Assembly (NCBI GenBank): GCA_003254925.1
Contig: QANZ01012447.1
Location: 173,660 to 237,659, forward strand
Origin: Chamaecrista fasciculata
Lineage: Eukaryota; Streptophyta; Magnoliopsida; Fabales; Fabaceae
Direction of reading: 5' to 3'
Length of the DNA: 64,000 bases
The notes under the pieces were generated by a model. That model was not told where the DNA came from and did no database searches. It saw nothing but the letters and a program-made list of their open reading frames with translations. Positions within the stretch are counted from its first letter, which is position 1. The number at the start of each line of letters is the position of its first letter. Made by a program: the position numbers and the translations under genes. Below are positions 10,339 through 21,904 of this stretch, in pieces.

Positions 10339-12385
10339 GGCTTCTTCAGAGACTGTTTTGGGACAGTCTTTGTGGAACCCCTGGCAGCAATAGAGGCGAG
10401 GCTAGGAACTGATGTAACTACTTCTGCAGAAACAATTTTGAATCTCTTGCTGGGAGGAGGTTCTTCCCCTGATTTGAATTTGCGTAGCAGTTTCTTTACT
10501 TGTTTGGTGCAAGAAGAACTGGGCCAGTTATATGCAAGTCGAACGAGTGGAGGATGCCAGGTGCTTTTGTAGTCTGGTGCTGCGAGGGATTGATAAAGGT
10601 GGTAAAACCTCTTATGATTGACCCTATGTGAAAAAGCCCAACGCTGAAGAGCAAAATTCTTCCACTGAAGTTGAAAGAACCAATTGAAAGGGGACAAGAG
10701 CAAAGGACTCATGACAGAAGGCTTGTAAAGAAGAGAATCCTTATGATAAATGAACCTTGGAGCAATGATCGGTTTCATTTCTAACAGTTCCCAGTAGCCA
10801 TGTTGATTATGTTTGTCAATTGTCAACATCCCCAAACTGGATTTTCCAGGTTCAATTGTAGCATGCCATGAAGTTTCATGAGTAAGCCAGCTTCTTTGAA
10901 AAGGAATGCGAGCCCAAGGAGTTCTCAATGTGTGTACTGAGGTAAAGAACTCATCATAATACTGGAAATGATCTAACATAGCATCCCAAAAAATAGCTGC
11001 TGTTGTTGTAGGTAACGCATAAGGAATAGCTTCCATCTTAGCCACCAACTTGGACTTTTGCGCCAGAGCATTAACAGGTTGAACATTCCCTTGAATAGGG
11101 GAGGGTGTAAGAGAAGCAAGAATTTGCTGAGTAGAGTCCAAATTCAGAAAATTATTCTCAATAGGCCTGAAAAACGGATTTTCTGAAGCATCGAGCAAGT
11201 CAATGTCATTGAGTACTCGTTTTGTCGGAGGTGAAAAGTATTATGTTTTGCTGGTTCAGTTGGTAAGCCAATTGCAGCACTTCCTTCTGAAGGTTGAGTG
11301 TGCGAAGTGGGGAGAATTGTAGTAGGTGTGTGCGTAGGCGACTCGGGGTCATCTGAGTCCTCGGAGAGATGGAAATGATTGTTGACACTGGAGGATGAAG
11401 GATCATGGACTGCATCTCTTCTGAACTTGATTTCATTATACTCATTGGTGAAGTACTTTGGACCTTCTCCTGTAAAATTGAACTTAATCTTAGTAGTCCT
11501 GCATTGCTTCTTGTGCAGCAAAGTCGCTGCTTCACTAACACAGAGAGGATAAGAGTGATCTACGAGTGAAGTGCAGTGATAACGACGCCGAAAAATAGCT
11601 TTTTGCTCATCGATAGGAAATTGTACTGCAGCTTTCCCTTTTCTGCAATCTCTATTAATATGGCTGATACAGCCACATCGCTGACAAATTTGAAACACCC
11701 TTTCATATCCAAGTTGGACCCAGATTGTGCGACCACTGTCCAATTGTATATAAAAACCCATTAAGAGAGGTTTGTGCGGGTTGATAGTTACTTGGACTCT
11801 GAGATAGCGAAGATTACGAATGGTTTGATCAGAGGAATCAACATGAATTGCATGACCCACCATGCTTCCAATGGCTACCGCATTCGCTGTGGTAAGATAC
11901 TCCAAAGGAAGCCCCCAGATCTGGACCCAGAGGAGACACTCTGAGACTTTGTGTTCATCAAGTATCAGATTAGGCGTCTAAAAGTCCATGACCAGAAGCT
12001 TATTTCTAATTGCCCAGGGTCCTTCATCGATGAGGAACTGCATGTCTTCAGCATTGTCGAACTCAATGATATAGTTAGCCTTTGATTTACCTCGAACTCT
12101 GACCGAACCCTGCAGCTGCCAAGCCTTTTGGACCACTTCTTGCATGCGATCTGAAGGCAATGGTTTGCGATCAATTAGTGCACCTACCAACGTAGACTGC
12201 CAATTAATACGTTGGAAGGTTGTATCTTCGACATCAAAGAAGAGACGTGGTCCTTGTCGAAGAATTACGAAGTCAGGGTTACTTTCTGAGGAATCAGAGT
12301 CTGATTCCGAAGAGGAACCAAAAGTTGTTGGGTCATAAATAGGGGAACTGTCAGGCCAACTTACTTCACGATAAAAGTGGGCCAT
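10335..12385 (-). pseudogene. LINE ORF1 (DUF4283 plus CCHC zinc knuckle, long C-terminal part)
   Basis: ORF1 proteins bind the element RNA and act as chaperones. Start is taken at the ATG 12385-12383 (MAHFYREV), because upstream sequence in the same frame is leader-like. A DUF4283 domain follows an acidic Ser-rich segment. There is one in-frame TAG at 11980-11978, probably a former Trp codon, after which the same frame runs on through 'WVQIWGLP' to the zinc knuckle CQRCGCISHINRDC (CX2CX4HX4C). A frame change near 11235 moves the reading into a further 290-residue C-terminal part (about 11240-10335) with a Lys/Arg-rich end. Its TGA (10337-10335) overlaps the ORF2 ATG (10338-10336) as ATGA. The C-terminal part matches no domain I can name. 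Confidence 0.8.
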
Positions 12386-12858
12386 GAGAGATTGAACAAA
12401 GAGAACAAGTTTAAAGGAGACAAAGAGGAAACATACAAAGACCAGGGAATAAAACAGAGACCAAGAAGGGAATAAAAAAAGATCAGAAAGGGGGAAGGGA
12501 ATCCAAATGCAAGGAGGAGGAAAACATAGAAAAAGAAGCACGCACGAATAAAAACCCAAACTTTAAGAAAAATCACATGCAACAGAGGAAAAAACAAGAA
12601 GAGCAAAGAAAAGAGCACATGCAGCAAAAGAACCAGACACCCAACAAGAAAGAAAAGGTGAGCAGCCCCATAAAACAAGAAACTAGAACAAAGGACAAGG
12701 AGGGAACCACAAAAGGGAACCTCAGAGACAAGATGATAACACATATAGTAGTAGACGGTACCGAAAAAACGAGAAGAAGAAGAAGAAGAAGGCAAACGCC
12801 ATTGAAACTTCTAGAGAGAAGCAAGAGAAACTCATGCGAGTAGCCTTGGAAGAGAACC

Positions 12859-12918
<60 letters not shown>

Positions 12919-12920
12919 AT
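12859..12920. repeat. (TAA)n microsatellite at the LINE 5' junction
   Basis: About 19 TAA units run from 12859 and end in aataataatacat (12908-12920), which is the LINE target-site duplication. At the other end of the LINE the same 13 bp (6333-6345) has only three TAA units. The long tract has therefore expanded from the duplicated target. Confidence 0.85.
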
Positions 12921-14011
12921 ATATTCATATTTTATAAAATAAGTATAAAATTTACTAGAAGAAAATATAAATACATGCGTATAAAAAAAGTAGTAACGGG
13001 TGTATATCAAACTATGTACTAGGTCCAAAGGCTCCAAACCTTCGAACTTGACTTGAACTCAAAAATTCAATAGGCCGGGTCAAGCTGATGGAGGCACGAC
13101 CCAATGTACATCCCTAAGTTTAATAAAATTTGATTGGTTATAATGGTAAGTAAAAATTTCATAAATAAAGTATTGAATTCAAATTTTACTAAATACACTC
13201 TTGTTGGAGATCTTTATCCTTGTTATGCATGAGACCTCTTAGGTTAAACAATGATTAACTTTTGTCTAAACTGTAAAATAGATAGGTCATACTAATATAT
13301 ATCTTGTGATTATTAAAAAAGATATAATTTAGCTCTCAAGTGATAAAATTATTTTTAATTTAGTGTTTAGAAAATTATAATTGTCAATTTTAATTGGAAT
13401 ATTGATTTTTGAATTGTTGTTGATTTATAAGACCTCTAACATATTAACATGTGCCTTTGGATGATTGATTGAGATTTCAATTAAAATTTACTTTTATTTG
13501 ACAAATAAAATGCATAATTTGTGCTTAACATATATTTATTTGTAACACTACAACAATTGCAAATTAATTGTTGAGAATTGTTGTGGAAATTATGTTGTTG
13601 TTAATCATATATGTATTAATAGAGTATGCCAAGTGTGTTTATGGAGATTCTTAACCCACGTAGTGTTATTTTCATGTCCCAATTATGTTAGAATATTCTG
13701 TGCATAGGTGTTGGATCTTCCTAGTAAATATCTATCATATCAGCAATGTATACAATTGTACATTTTGTTTTTCCTTTTCTTCATTTGGTTGTTACAAGAC
13801 TGATTCTTAAAACCTTATAGAAGCAATGTACATTACTATAAAGCCTTATACTCTTTCTCGGTAATGGTGAGCTGAACTTTCTAATAATCCTTTATAGTAT
13901 CAGAGCATAACGATTTAATGGCAACCACTTCTTCTGCAACCCTTGCCACCTCTCCTACTTTTGTTACCAAGTGAGCTTTTCCACATGTTATCAACTTCTA
14001 GAATTCTAAAT

Positions 14012-14250
14012 TAGAGTGTTCAAGACCCAGCTCGGTCAACTTGGATTGGTCAGGTCAATTTGGGTTAGGTTGGGTTCGAGTCTAGCTTTTTTAGACCTAG
14101 CTCAGGATATACTTATTTTTTAAAAAAGTATTAATTTTTTTTCAAAAAAAAAATTGGCCTGGTTGGACTAGGTGGCCCACCCAAGGCTAACCAGGTTGGG
14201 TCTTGGGTTTAGCTGAAACCTATCCCAGTCCAATCCATGTACACCCCTAA
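14012..14250. mobile_element. hAT-like MITE, 239 bp, inside the Copia fossil
   Basis: A perfect 8-bp target duplication, ttctaaat, lies at 14004-14011 and 14251-14258. The ends are tagagtg and its approximate complement cacccctaa. The interior has 'gggttgg / ccaacc' type inverted tracts. The 8-bp duplication and the terminus fit the hAT superfamily. Confidence 0.8.
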
Positions 14251-14323
14251 TTCTAAATATGATCCTTTCCTAGTCTCAACCAAATTAGGTGAAGACAACC
14301 TCCTTTCATATCACTAATAAGTT

Positions 14324-14749
14324 TTGCAAACTAACGAAGGGGGTAAATATATTGCTTTAAGTTCATTTTTCAACACTCATGACGTCAAACATCGTATTTC
14401 ATGCCCATACACCCCTGAACAGAATGGTCTTGTTGAACGAAAATATAGACATATTTTGGACATGGGTTTAACGTTACTTGCTAAAGCATCTCTATCTATG
14501 CATTTTTGGGATGAAGCTCTCTACTACCGTGCATATTATAAATCGCTTCCTACACCAATTTTAGCTTCTAAGTCACCATTTGAAGTCTTGTTTCAAACAT
14601 TCCTGGACTACCACTCTCTAAAGATTATTTGTTGTTTGCATTTTCTCAAACCTTATGGTCACACCAAGCTTCAGTTTACGTTAGTCAAGTGTATCTTTCT
14701 TGGCTCCAGCATGAAGCACGAAGGGTATAAGTATCTAGGTCCTAATTAA
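14324..14749 (+). pseudogene. Copia integrase remnant
   Basis: The piece corresponds to the C-terminal half of a copia integrase core, with 'CPYTPEQNGLVERKYRHI' and, further on, the 'KCIFLGSS' motif that precedes the reverse transcriptase. It is a fossil fragment of the element around it and part of no working gene. Confidence 0.75.
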
Positions 14750-15510
14750 TAATAAAACTTATTATATTTCTCGATGTCCTCTTTGATGAACAAACATTCT
14801 CATTTGTTGATTCACTCACCCCTTCTCCATCCCCTCCACTCTCTCCTCCTATTCATACCATTTTTACTATTCCCACCATTCCCATATTTTCACCTTCATT
14901 GCATTCTGCACTTAATGCTTCTCATATGCATCTGATCTTGCTACAAACCAGGTTGTTTCTACTAGTTGTTGTTTCTTCATATCTTTGCCTTTTGTAGGAC
15001 TCACTATTGTCTCAACATACTCATGATAATGCCTAAATTGGGAGCTGTTCACCAGCCTCTCCTACCTCCTCTAGTGGTTCCTGCACTAGGTACATGCTTC
15101 TTGCTATCAGTGTTCCTTCTCCAAGTACTCTCAATCTTGGTGCATCATCTGGCTCATCTTCTTCATCCACCAAGTACATGCTCAATTGTTCTAACTTCCA
15201 CTACAACTGCTACTCTAACTACTATCCACCCCATGGTCATGAAGTCTAAGGTTGGAATCTTTAAACCTAAGGCTTATGATCACCACCTTTGAGCCTAAGA
15301 TTGTCAAGCCAACTTTAACTCATCCATAATGGAAGGCTGGCATGGATGCTGAGTACAATGCTCTTTCTAAAAAATCGTAATTATAGTTTTTTGTTCAACT
15401 ATCTTATGGCAAGCAGCCAATAAAATGTAAATGGGTTTATCGTATGAAAGAGAATTATGATGGTGCCATCAACAAGTGCAAGACTCGTTTGGCAAAAAAT
15501 ATATAAAAGA

Positions 15511-15858
15511 TTGTTTTTTTCAGACAAAAAAAGAAATAGAAAAAAAATATTATTATTTTATCAAAAACATAACAAATAGAACTTTTTATCCAAAATAAAA
15601 AGCTTAAGGAAATTTTTTTATTAGCTTTCATGATTAATAAGAATTTTTAATAATTAAAGTTTAAAATTAATGTAGATTTTAACATTTCCTTAATGACAAC
15701 TGATATTTTTATTTGTTTATATTAAAATCTAAATGAAAATTCTCATTTAAGTTAAGAGATTTCATAACACAAGAAAGGTCTATAATTAAAATATAGATTA
15801 CCTTATCAATTCAAAAGAAAAAAAGAAAGAAAGAAAGAAAGATATGGGAATAAGAAAG
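15511..15858. other. AT-rich stretch with an (AAAG)n tract
   Basis: No gene is visible. The A-rich sequence ends in about six AAAG/AAAGA units at 15818-15842, just before the LINE target-site duplication. Confidence 0.6.
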
Positions 15859-15875
15859 AACAATAGTGAGTGAGT
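15859..15875. repeat. LINE target-site duplication, left copy (17 bp)
   Basis: The 17 bases aacaatagtgagtgagt are repeated without mismatch at 23138-23154, at the two ends of the plus-strand LINE. Confidence 0.95.
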
Positions 15876-16675
15876 GAGAGGAACTCGTCGCTCCAGCGAT
15901 AGTGCGATTGAGTTTTCACCTTTAACCCTAGCTAGGGTTTGGTTGCGCGTGCTTTGTGATCCACTTGCTAAAGAAGATTATTTGCCTTGTTGCCAACATA
16001 CTGGAAGGTTTTTCGAGAATCTGAAGAGACTACCGTGTTGCCCCGGACAAATTTCGGCATTGATTACAGTTCTGATTGTGGTGGCTGCGGCGCTATTTTT
16101 ACCCTATTTTATAGGGGATCTGTGAGTCATTTATTATCTTGCTTTTATTGCGTTTCTGTGCTGCCCTTACCCTCTCTCCCCCGTGTTTATGTCCGTTTTG
16201 TTTGTATGCGTTTTGGATTTCTTGTTTTCTGTCGGTTTGCCCTTTAATTTTCATCTGCTGCTGTGCTTCTTTTTCTCTCCTGCCCAAGTATCTCATCAGC
16301 ACTCAATCATCTCCATTTTCGTCTTCTGTGCTAAAAACCCATAATTTCTAGAGTTTAATCATTTCCTCCTTACTCACTGCGTGTGGGTTTCTATTTTTTG
16401 CGGCTCAACCCTTTCCCCGAGTTCGTCTTATTGGGCGCCATTTTCTGGTGATGTTTCTCTCCCCATCCACCTTATCCGTTTAACCATCATTCCCCCCTAT
16501 TCTGGAGGTTGCAATCCTACCCTCGCCCCCTCTTCTCAACCCAGCGCCTATCGGCTTTTGAGCAAAATATTCATTACCTGCCCAGCCCTCTGCTTCTACT
16601 CTCCCCCCTACTCTATTCTCTGCTTCTCGTTTCCCTCCCCTTCTTCCACAGCCTTGCGTTTTCCATTCCTTTTAA

Positions 16676-19102
16676 ATGGCGGGTCTTACCTCACCCACAC
16701 AGGCCACTAGTCGATACATCCCACCTTTCAAAAGAAAAAAACCTAACATGAATAACCCCAGAGAGTTCCACTGGCTCGAAGATATTGACTCTGAGAATGA
16801 AACTGATATCGACGTGCTTCAGGACAGAGACAACACCACACATCCCCGTTCACCACCACGACAAAGAATTGCTCGAGGCCCGGTGATCACGGTGGAACCC
16901 CAACGTGCTCAGGACTATCGCAGATTTTGGCGTAGATGCCTCATCGGCACGTTCATAGACACTCGTGAGTTCTCCATTCGAAGGGTGCAAGCTCTGGTGG
17001 AGAGCTACTGGAGGCTCCGTGGTCACGTCCGTATCATGGGTGGCTGCAGGCAAAGTTTTGTGTTCTACTTCACCAATGTCGAGGATATGAACTATGTTCA
17101 AAGACAAGGACCATGGTCTATGCAGGGAGGCCTCATTTTCTTCGCACCATGGGAGCCAAACCTTGTGCTCACTGAATATAGGTTACATGAAATTCCTGTT
17201 TGGGTCCAACTTTGGGGACTGCCCCTTGAGTTCCAGCTTCCGGCAGTGGCGAATGTGCTCGGTTCTATCATGGGCGTGGTGCTGGATGTGGATTGGGAGC
17301 TGGAGATGCCCAGAAACCTGAGATTCATGAGGATTAGGGTTAGAATTCCCATTAACTCCCCTCTGCTCATGGGTTTCATTCTGAATACCGATAATGGCCA
17401 TCAGATGTGGATTCAATGTCGATACGAACGTGCATATCGTATCTGCACCGGTTGTGGTAGGCTTGGACACACATACCCGGCGTGTGATTGGCAAGAGCCA
17501 CGGATTGTGGCCAATCTACAACAACAAATGCATACCATTAATAATACTTTTGGGTTGGAAATTGGGTTTGCGGTTTCTAGGCTTCATTTTGTCAACTAAG
17601 CTCGGAGGTTCCTGAACCACCCTGACCGTCGGACTACGAGGATCAGCTTCTTTGTTCGTGATGGTGAAGAGTGTTACCGTCCTCTCCAACATCCTCCCAT
17701 TCAGTTTGAATATGACCCCAGAAGCTTCTTCAATGAAAATGGTACATATGCTAACCACAACGAAACACTATCCGACCCTTCTGAGATTAGAACTGTCATT
17801 GAGCACATTGATCCTCTTTTCCCGTTTGTCATTCCGGAGGAAGATCCAGTGGAAATGGATGATGATGACTCTGATATGAGCCTGGGTTTTGAGCAAATTT
17901 CGGAAGACCCAACTATAGCTTTTGATGCAGTACAAGACCAACTTAATCCTGTAAACTGGAACGGTGATGCACCGGAAGCCGAGGACCACAACAACAACCC
18001 CGAAACTCACATGGACAGTGCTGAGGATGGAATCAATGCGCAGGATAATAGAGTTCTTATTGATGCTGATGAAATGGCAAACATGGAAAGCGACCCTAAA
18101 CAGCTCCCGTTTGCACTAACGCAGTATAGGACCTACCCGGAACATATATTCCCACTGCCGTTCTTCCCTACCATCGCTGAAACTTCTTCTGGTCTTTTAT
18201 GCTCCAATCATGATAACAATCTTGGTTGGGTTGAGTTTGCAGATGGGGAACTAGGAATTACCAATGCATGCATGCGATGGGACCCCAACTTCGACGTGAA
18301 GTCCAATGAGGGGGTGGACCCGCCATTTTGGAGCTCTCCCAACTTGGACCAAAATATGTGCACCTTATCTGAGATATGTTGGACCAGGAATTTCCACCTG
18401 GTCCCACCCCCTTGTCCGAATGCCATGTGTGATACGGGACCATCGGGTAGTGGCGGAAGAGGAATGGATGAAGATAGCATGGTTGGTGGTACCCTCCAAT
18501 TATTGCCTCCAGTCCGATCTATGGACCAACAGGCTAACCTTCACATCATGCCTTCACAATCTTTTGGGAGAGAAAGCAATGCGGGAATGGGCTACTACTC
18601 TGCCTATCAATTCCCCACTGATTTCAACCCCACCGTTGCGGAACTGCTCAACAAAGTTTGGAGCACCATTACTCAACACGTTGTATGAGGGCATGACATG
18701 AATTCAGAAGTACACCATATTCCTCAACTGTTTCTCGAGGGCCCACGGAATCTTATGGAAATGGAGCATTCTGACATAGAAATATTGAGGAAAAGAACCT
18801 GGGATTTGATTCCTGATGCCCCCTATACTTTACAATGGCCCAAAAAATTTAGGCTGGATATTACACAGGATTTGAACCTTGTTCCTTGTGTACCTTTCAA
18901 AAAGCGAAAATCTGTTGTGATTGAGGAAATCGAGGATGATGATGAAGCCTAATCTCCCAAACGTGCACGGTCTGAAGATCGTGTGACGCCCGAGGCATCT
19001 ACGACTTTGGAGGATATTATGGATACTCTCATCATGAAACTGACGAATTTTCATCTGGGTTTTAGGGTGGTTGTGCCAAAACAACCCCCCAAGGACATAT
19101 GA
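16676..19102 (+). pseudogene. LINE ORF1 (DUF4283, CCHC zinc knuckle)
   Basis: RNA-binding ORF1 protein of the plus-strand LINE. The start MAGLTSPTQ is the first ATG after the leader. The DUF4283 domain covers about residues 75-165, with GTFIDTREFSIRRVQALVES and the 'PWEPN' motif. 'VWVQLWGLPLEF' follows, and the zinc knuckle CTGCGRLGHTYPAC (CX2CX4HX4C) is near residue 260. One frame runs the whole length (about 808 codons), interrupted by three in-frame stops at 17597-17599, 18686-18688 and 18950-18952; no frameshift is needed. The last stop, TGA at 19100-19102, overlaps the ORF2 ATG at 19099-19101. The long acidic C-terminal part has no domain I recognise. Confidence 0.85.
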
Positions 19103-19798
19103 AGCTCATTTCTTGGAACTGCCGAGGAAGTGGCAAAGCCTCGGCTAAGAGAAGATTGAAGAACCTTTGCCAAGACAGGAAGCCTGATATTTTATTTTTG
19201 CAAGAGACTAAATGTAACAATACTGTTGTTTCCAAGTTAGCTAGCAGTTTGTCTTTTAATCATTTCTTTTGTATTGAGTCTAATGGTAGAAGTGGGGGCC
19301 TAGCCGTGTTTTGGAATCCGCCCCTTAGGTTTATTTTGATTAATGCCACTAAGTACTGGATTCATGGTTATTTTGTCTTGCCTGGTGATGTTGAAACTTT
19401 AGTCACTTTAGTTTACGGGCCCCCAAAGACACAAAAGATTTAAATTATGGGACTTTATAGACAGCATACCGACGCTTAGTACCCCTTGGATTATCATTGG
19501 GGATTTTAACCAAGTCATGAAACCGCACGGAAAGCTGGCCAGTTCCTTTAAAATCACTGGTGCAAGGCGGCCCATGGAGGTCTTCAATAACAAAAACTTG
19601 ATTGAAATCCCATGGAAGGGTAATCCTTTCACTTGGTGCAATAATCGACAAGGTCCAAACCAAATCAGAGAAAAATTAGACAGAGGGTGGTGCAATATGG
19701 AGTGGTTGGACCTCTTCTCGGATTCCGTTGTTGAAACCCTCCCTATTGCCGCCTCTGATCATGCCCCCTTTGACTTTACATACGGAGGCCACCCCTAA
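19099..19798 (+). pseudogene. LINE ORF2, AP-endonuclease domain
   Basis: The start MKLISWNCRG carries the catalytic WNCRG motif, followed by QETK (catalytic Glu) and VYGPP. The frame ends at 19443. The rest of the domain is in another frame from about 19445: IIGDFNQV, FTWCNNRQGPN, LDRGWCN and ASDHAPF. One frameshift near 19440 therefore splits a domain that otherwise keeps all catalytic motifs. This enzyme nicks genomic DNA to start insertion. Confidence 0.85.
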
Positions 19799-19799
19799 G

Positions 19800-20324
19800 C
19801 TCCAACGGTCTGGTTTCAAATTTGAGGCCATGTGGATTTCTCACCCGGATTGTGCTAAAGTTATTTCTGACGCTTGGACGTCTGATACATCTCATCTTGG
19901 TTCTCAGGCTTTCAGGTTAATGAAGAAAGTGAAGATTACCTCGCGTGCCCTTGCACAATGGAATAAAAAGAGTTTTGGTAATTTGAAATCCCAAATCATT
20001 CAAGCAGAAAAGGACTTAGATTTGGCATAAGCGACTGTCTCTAGAACTTTCAACCATCAGAATCAAAGGGAGGAAGTCGTCATCAAGAAAAGATTGGAGT
20101 TCCTCCTTAATTGCGAACAAATCTTTTGGGCACAAAGAGCTAAACAGATGTGGCTTGTTAATGGAGATCACAATACCAAATACTTCCATTTGGTTGTGAA
20201 ACAACGTAGAAGCAGAAGTAAGATTCTGTCTATAAAGGACCAGAATGGTATTTGGTGTAATGACACGAAGAGCATGTTGAATATTGCCAAAGACTATTCG
20301 CCAATTTGTTCAACAACAACATAA
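19800..20324 (+). pseudogene. LINE ORF2, linker between endonuclease and RT
   Basis: This region carries 'FKFEAMWISHPDCAKVISDAW', then 'WNKKSFGNLKSQI' and 'FWAQRAKQMWLVNGDHNTKYFH', the usual connector of plant L1 ORF2. It is split by an in-frame TAA at 20028-20030, where the family commonly has Gln, and by a frame change near the end before the RT reading begins at about 20306. Confidence 0.75.
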
Positions 20325-21904
20325 ACTATGACAGGGGCAAGAGCTTGGAAACTATCGCGGAAGCAGGCATACCCAAGCTCAGCGACAGGCACCGCAGTGA
20401 CCTATCCAAGCCTTTTACTAGACTGGAAATTGAAACTGCCCTCTTCCAGATGGACGGCCACAAGGCCCTAGGCCCGGATGGCATGCCTGCCATCTTCTAT
20501 CAACATTATTGGCCTGTGGTCCGTGAAGATCTCATTCTCATGGTTTCGTCCTTTCTTAACTCCGGACACATGCTCAGGGAATTAAATCTCTCTAATATCA
20601 TTTTGATCCCGAAAGGTGACGTCCAAGAGAGCTGTGCGGATTATAGACCCATCAGCTTGTGCAATGTGACCTACAAAATCATCTCCAAAACCCTCACCAA
20701 TAGGCTCCAGGACATCATCACGAAAGTCATTTCACCTTTCCAGAATGCATTTGCGAAGGGACGGTCAATAACGGACAATATCTTGCTAGCACAGGAGATT
20801 CTACGATATATCCGAAGGCACAAAAAAGGTAAAGCCTTTTGGGCAGGTATAAAGATTGACCTTCTTAAAGCCTATGACAAACTGTCTTGGCACTTCCTTG
20901 AGGATGTCCTTCGATACATGGAATTCCCAGATCATTGGATACAAATCATCATGCAATGTGTCAATACAGTGAGCTTCAAAGTTAAAATTAATGGAGCGCT
21001 CTTGGACCGGTTCCATCCCCAAGCAGGTTTAAGACAAGGGGACCCTCTATCTCCTTATCTCTTCATTCTCTGCATGAATGTGCTCTCTGGCCTCCTAAAC
21101 AAAGCCCAAAATGATGGAAGCGTTAAGGGCATTAAAGTTGCCAGAAATGCCCCTGCCATTAATCATTTAATCTATGCGGATGATATTCTTCTCTTCTTGA
21201 AAGCTGACCTTGCATCCATTGGCGATGTGAGCTCTATCTTCAATCGTTTTCAAAGTATTTCGGGGCTCCAAATCAACCATAATAAGTCTGACATCTCTTT
21301 CACCCCAAATACCCCAAATAGGCTCAAGAAAATGATGACTGCTGCTGGAAAGTTTAAACATGTTGACAAGTTCACCAAATACCTCGGAAGTTTAGTGGAT
21401 GAAGCGCCCAGAAGCAGGAGGATTGCGGAGATCATCATTAGTAAGCTTCAGGAAAAATTGGAAAACTAGAAAGCCCACCTACTCTCTCAAGCTGCCTGAG
21501 TCACCCTGATTAAGTCTGTGCTAACGTCTCTTACAATTTACCATCTCTCTTATTTCAAAATGTCTGATAAAGAGGCGCATAGATGCGATATGATCATGAG
21601 TAATTTCTTTTGGGGGAACACAAATGGGGGTAAATCCCCACACATGAAGGCTTGAAACAAAATCTGTCTCCCGTTTGACCGCGGAGGGTTGGGCATTAAA
21701 AGAATGAAAGATTTTAATGCCGCTATGATCGGCAGGCAAGCGTGGCGCATCATCAACTTAAAAGATAGCCTCCTGTCTAGAACCTTCCATGCCAAGTATA
21801 ATAAAAGGCAGGATGAAACCCAATTCTCCTGCACTTCTACTTCTTCTCCTTTTGCTAGACAAATATGCTCAACAATATTCTTCAGGATTGTAGGTGGAGA
21901 GTAG
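20306..21904 (+). pseudogene. LINE ORF2, reverse transcriptase
   Basis: A long open frame (20306-21469) has the full set of plant L1 RT motifs: GPDGMPA, ILIPKG, YRPISLCN, AFAKGRSITDN, IDLLKAYDKLSW, AGLRQGDPLSPYL, catalytic YADD and KYLGS. The thumb follows in the same frame after stops at 21467-21469, 21497-21499 and 21653-21655. At these three positions the family has Trp, Arg and Trp, so each stop is explained by a single C-to-T or G-to-A transition. The 'GGLGIKRMKDFNAAMIGRQAWRI' block then leads to 21904. Confidence 0.9.

Larger units (their letters stand above)
6346..12858 (-). mobile_element. L1-type LINE, near full length, degraded
   Basis: Read on the minus strand this holds a pyrimidine-rich 5' leader (about 12858-12386), ORF1 with DUF4283 and a zinc knuckle, and ORF2 with AP endonuclease, reverse transcriptase, zf-RVT and RNase H-like remains, ending in an oligo(A) tail (T-run at 6346-6352 on +). 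A 13-bp target duplication, aataataatacat, lies at 6333-6345 and 12908-12920. Plant L1 elements copy themselves by target-primed reverse transcription in the nucleus. Several frame breaks show this copy cannot move by itself. Confidence 0.9.
4490..13116. mobile_element. Probable hAT-like element split by nested insertions
   Basis: The left end taggagtgtacatg (4490) and right end catgtac-like atgtacatcccta (ending 13116) are inverted copies. The flanking 8-mers atattaat (4482-4489) and agtttaat (13117-13124) match at 6 of 8. If this pairing is right, the element's own sequence is only 4490-4621, 6206-6332 and 12921-13116 (roughly 450 bp); the rest is a long-TIR element and a LINE inserted into it. 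The pairing is an inference from short ends. Confidence 0.45.
13201..15510 (+). mobile_element. Ty1/copia LTR retrotransposon fossil, partial
   Basis: A probable 5' LTR end precedes a primer-binding-like stretch 'gtatcagagcataac' at about 13908, followed by a gag start (ATGGCAACCACTTC), integrase remains (14324-14749) and a trace of the reverse-transcriptase start near 15420-15500. Much of gag, protease and pol, and a 3' LTR, are not visible. It is clearly broken, with many breaks, and old. A 239-bp hAT-like element sits inside the gag part. Confidence 0.7.

Noticed and set aside
12361-12824. Hydrophobic, Phe/Leu-rich open frames on minus
   Set aside because: They are the pyrimidine-rich 5' leader of the LINE read as codons.
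12722-13022. Poly-isoleucine open frames on both strands
   Set aside because: Translation of the (TAA)n microsatellite.
15874-16125. 83-codon frame at the start of the plus-strand LINE
   Set aside because: Lies in the LINE 5' leader and starts without a convincing ATG; no known domain.
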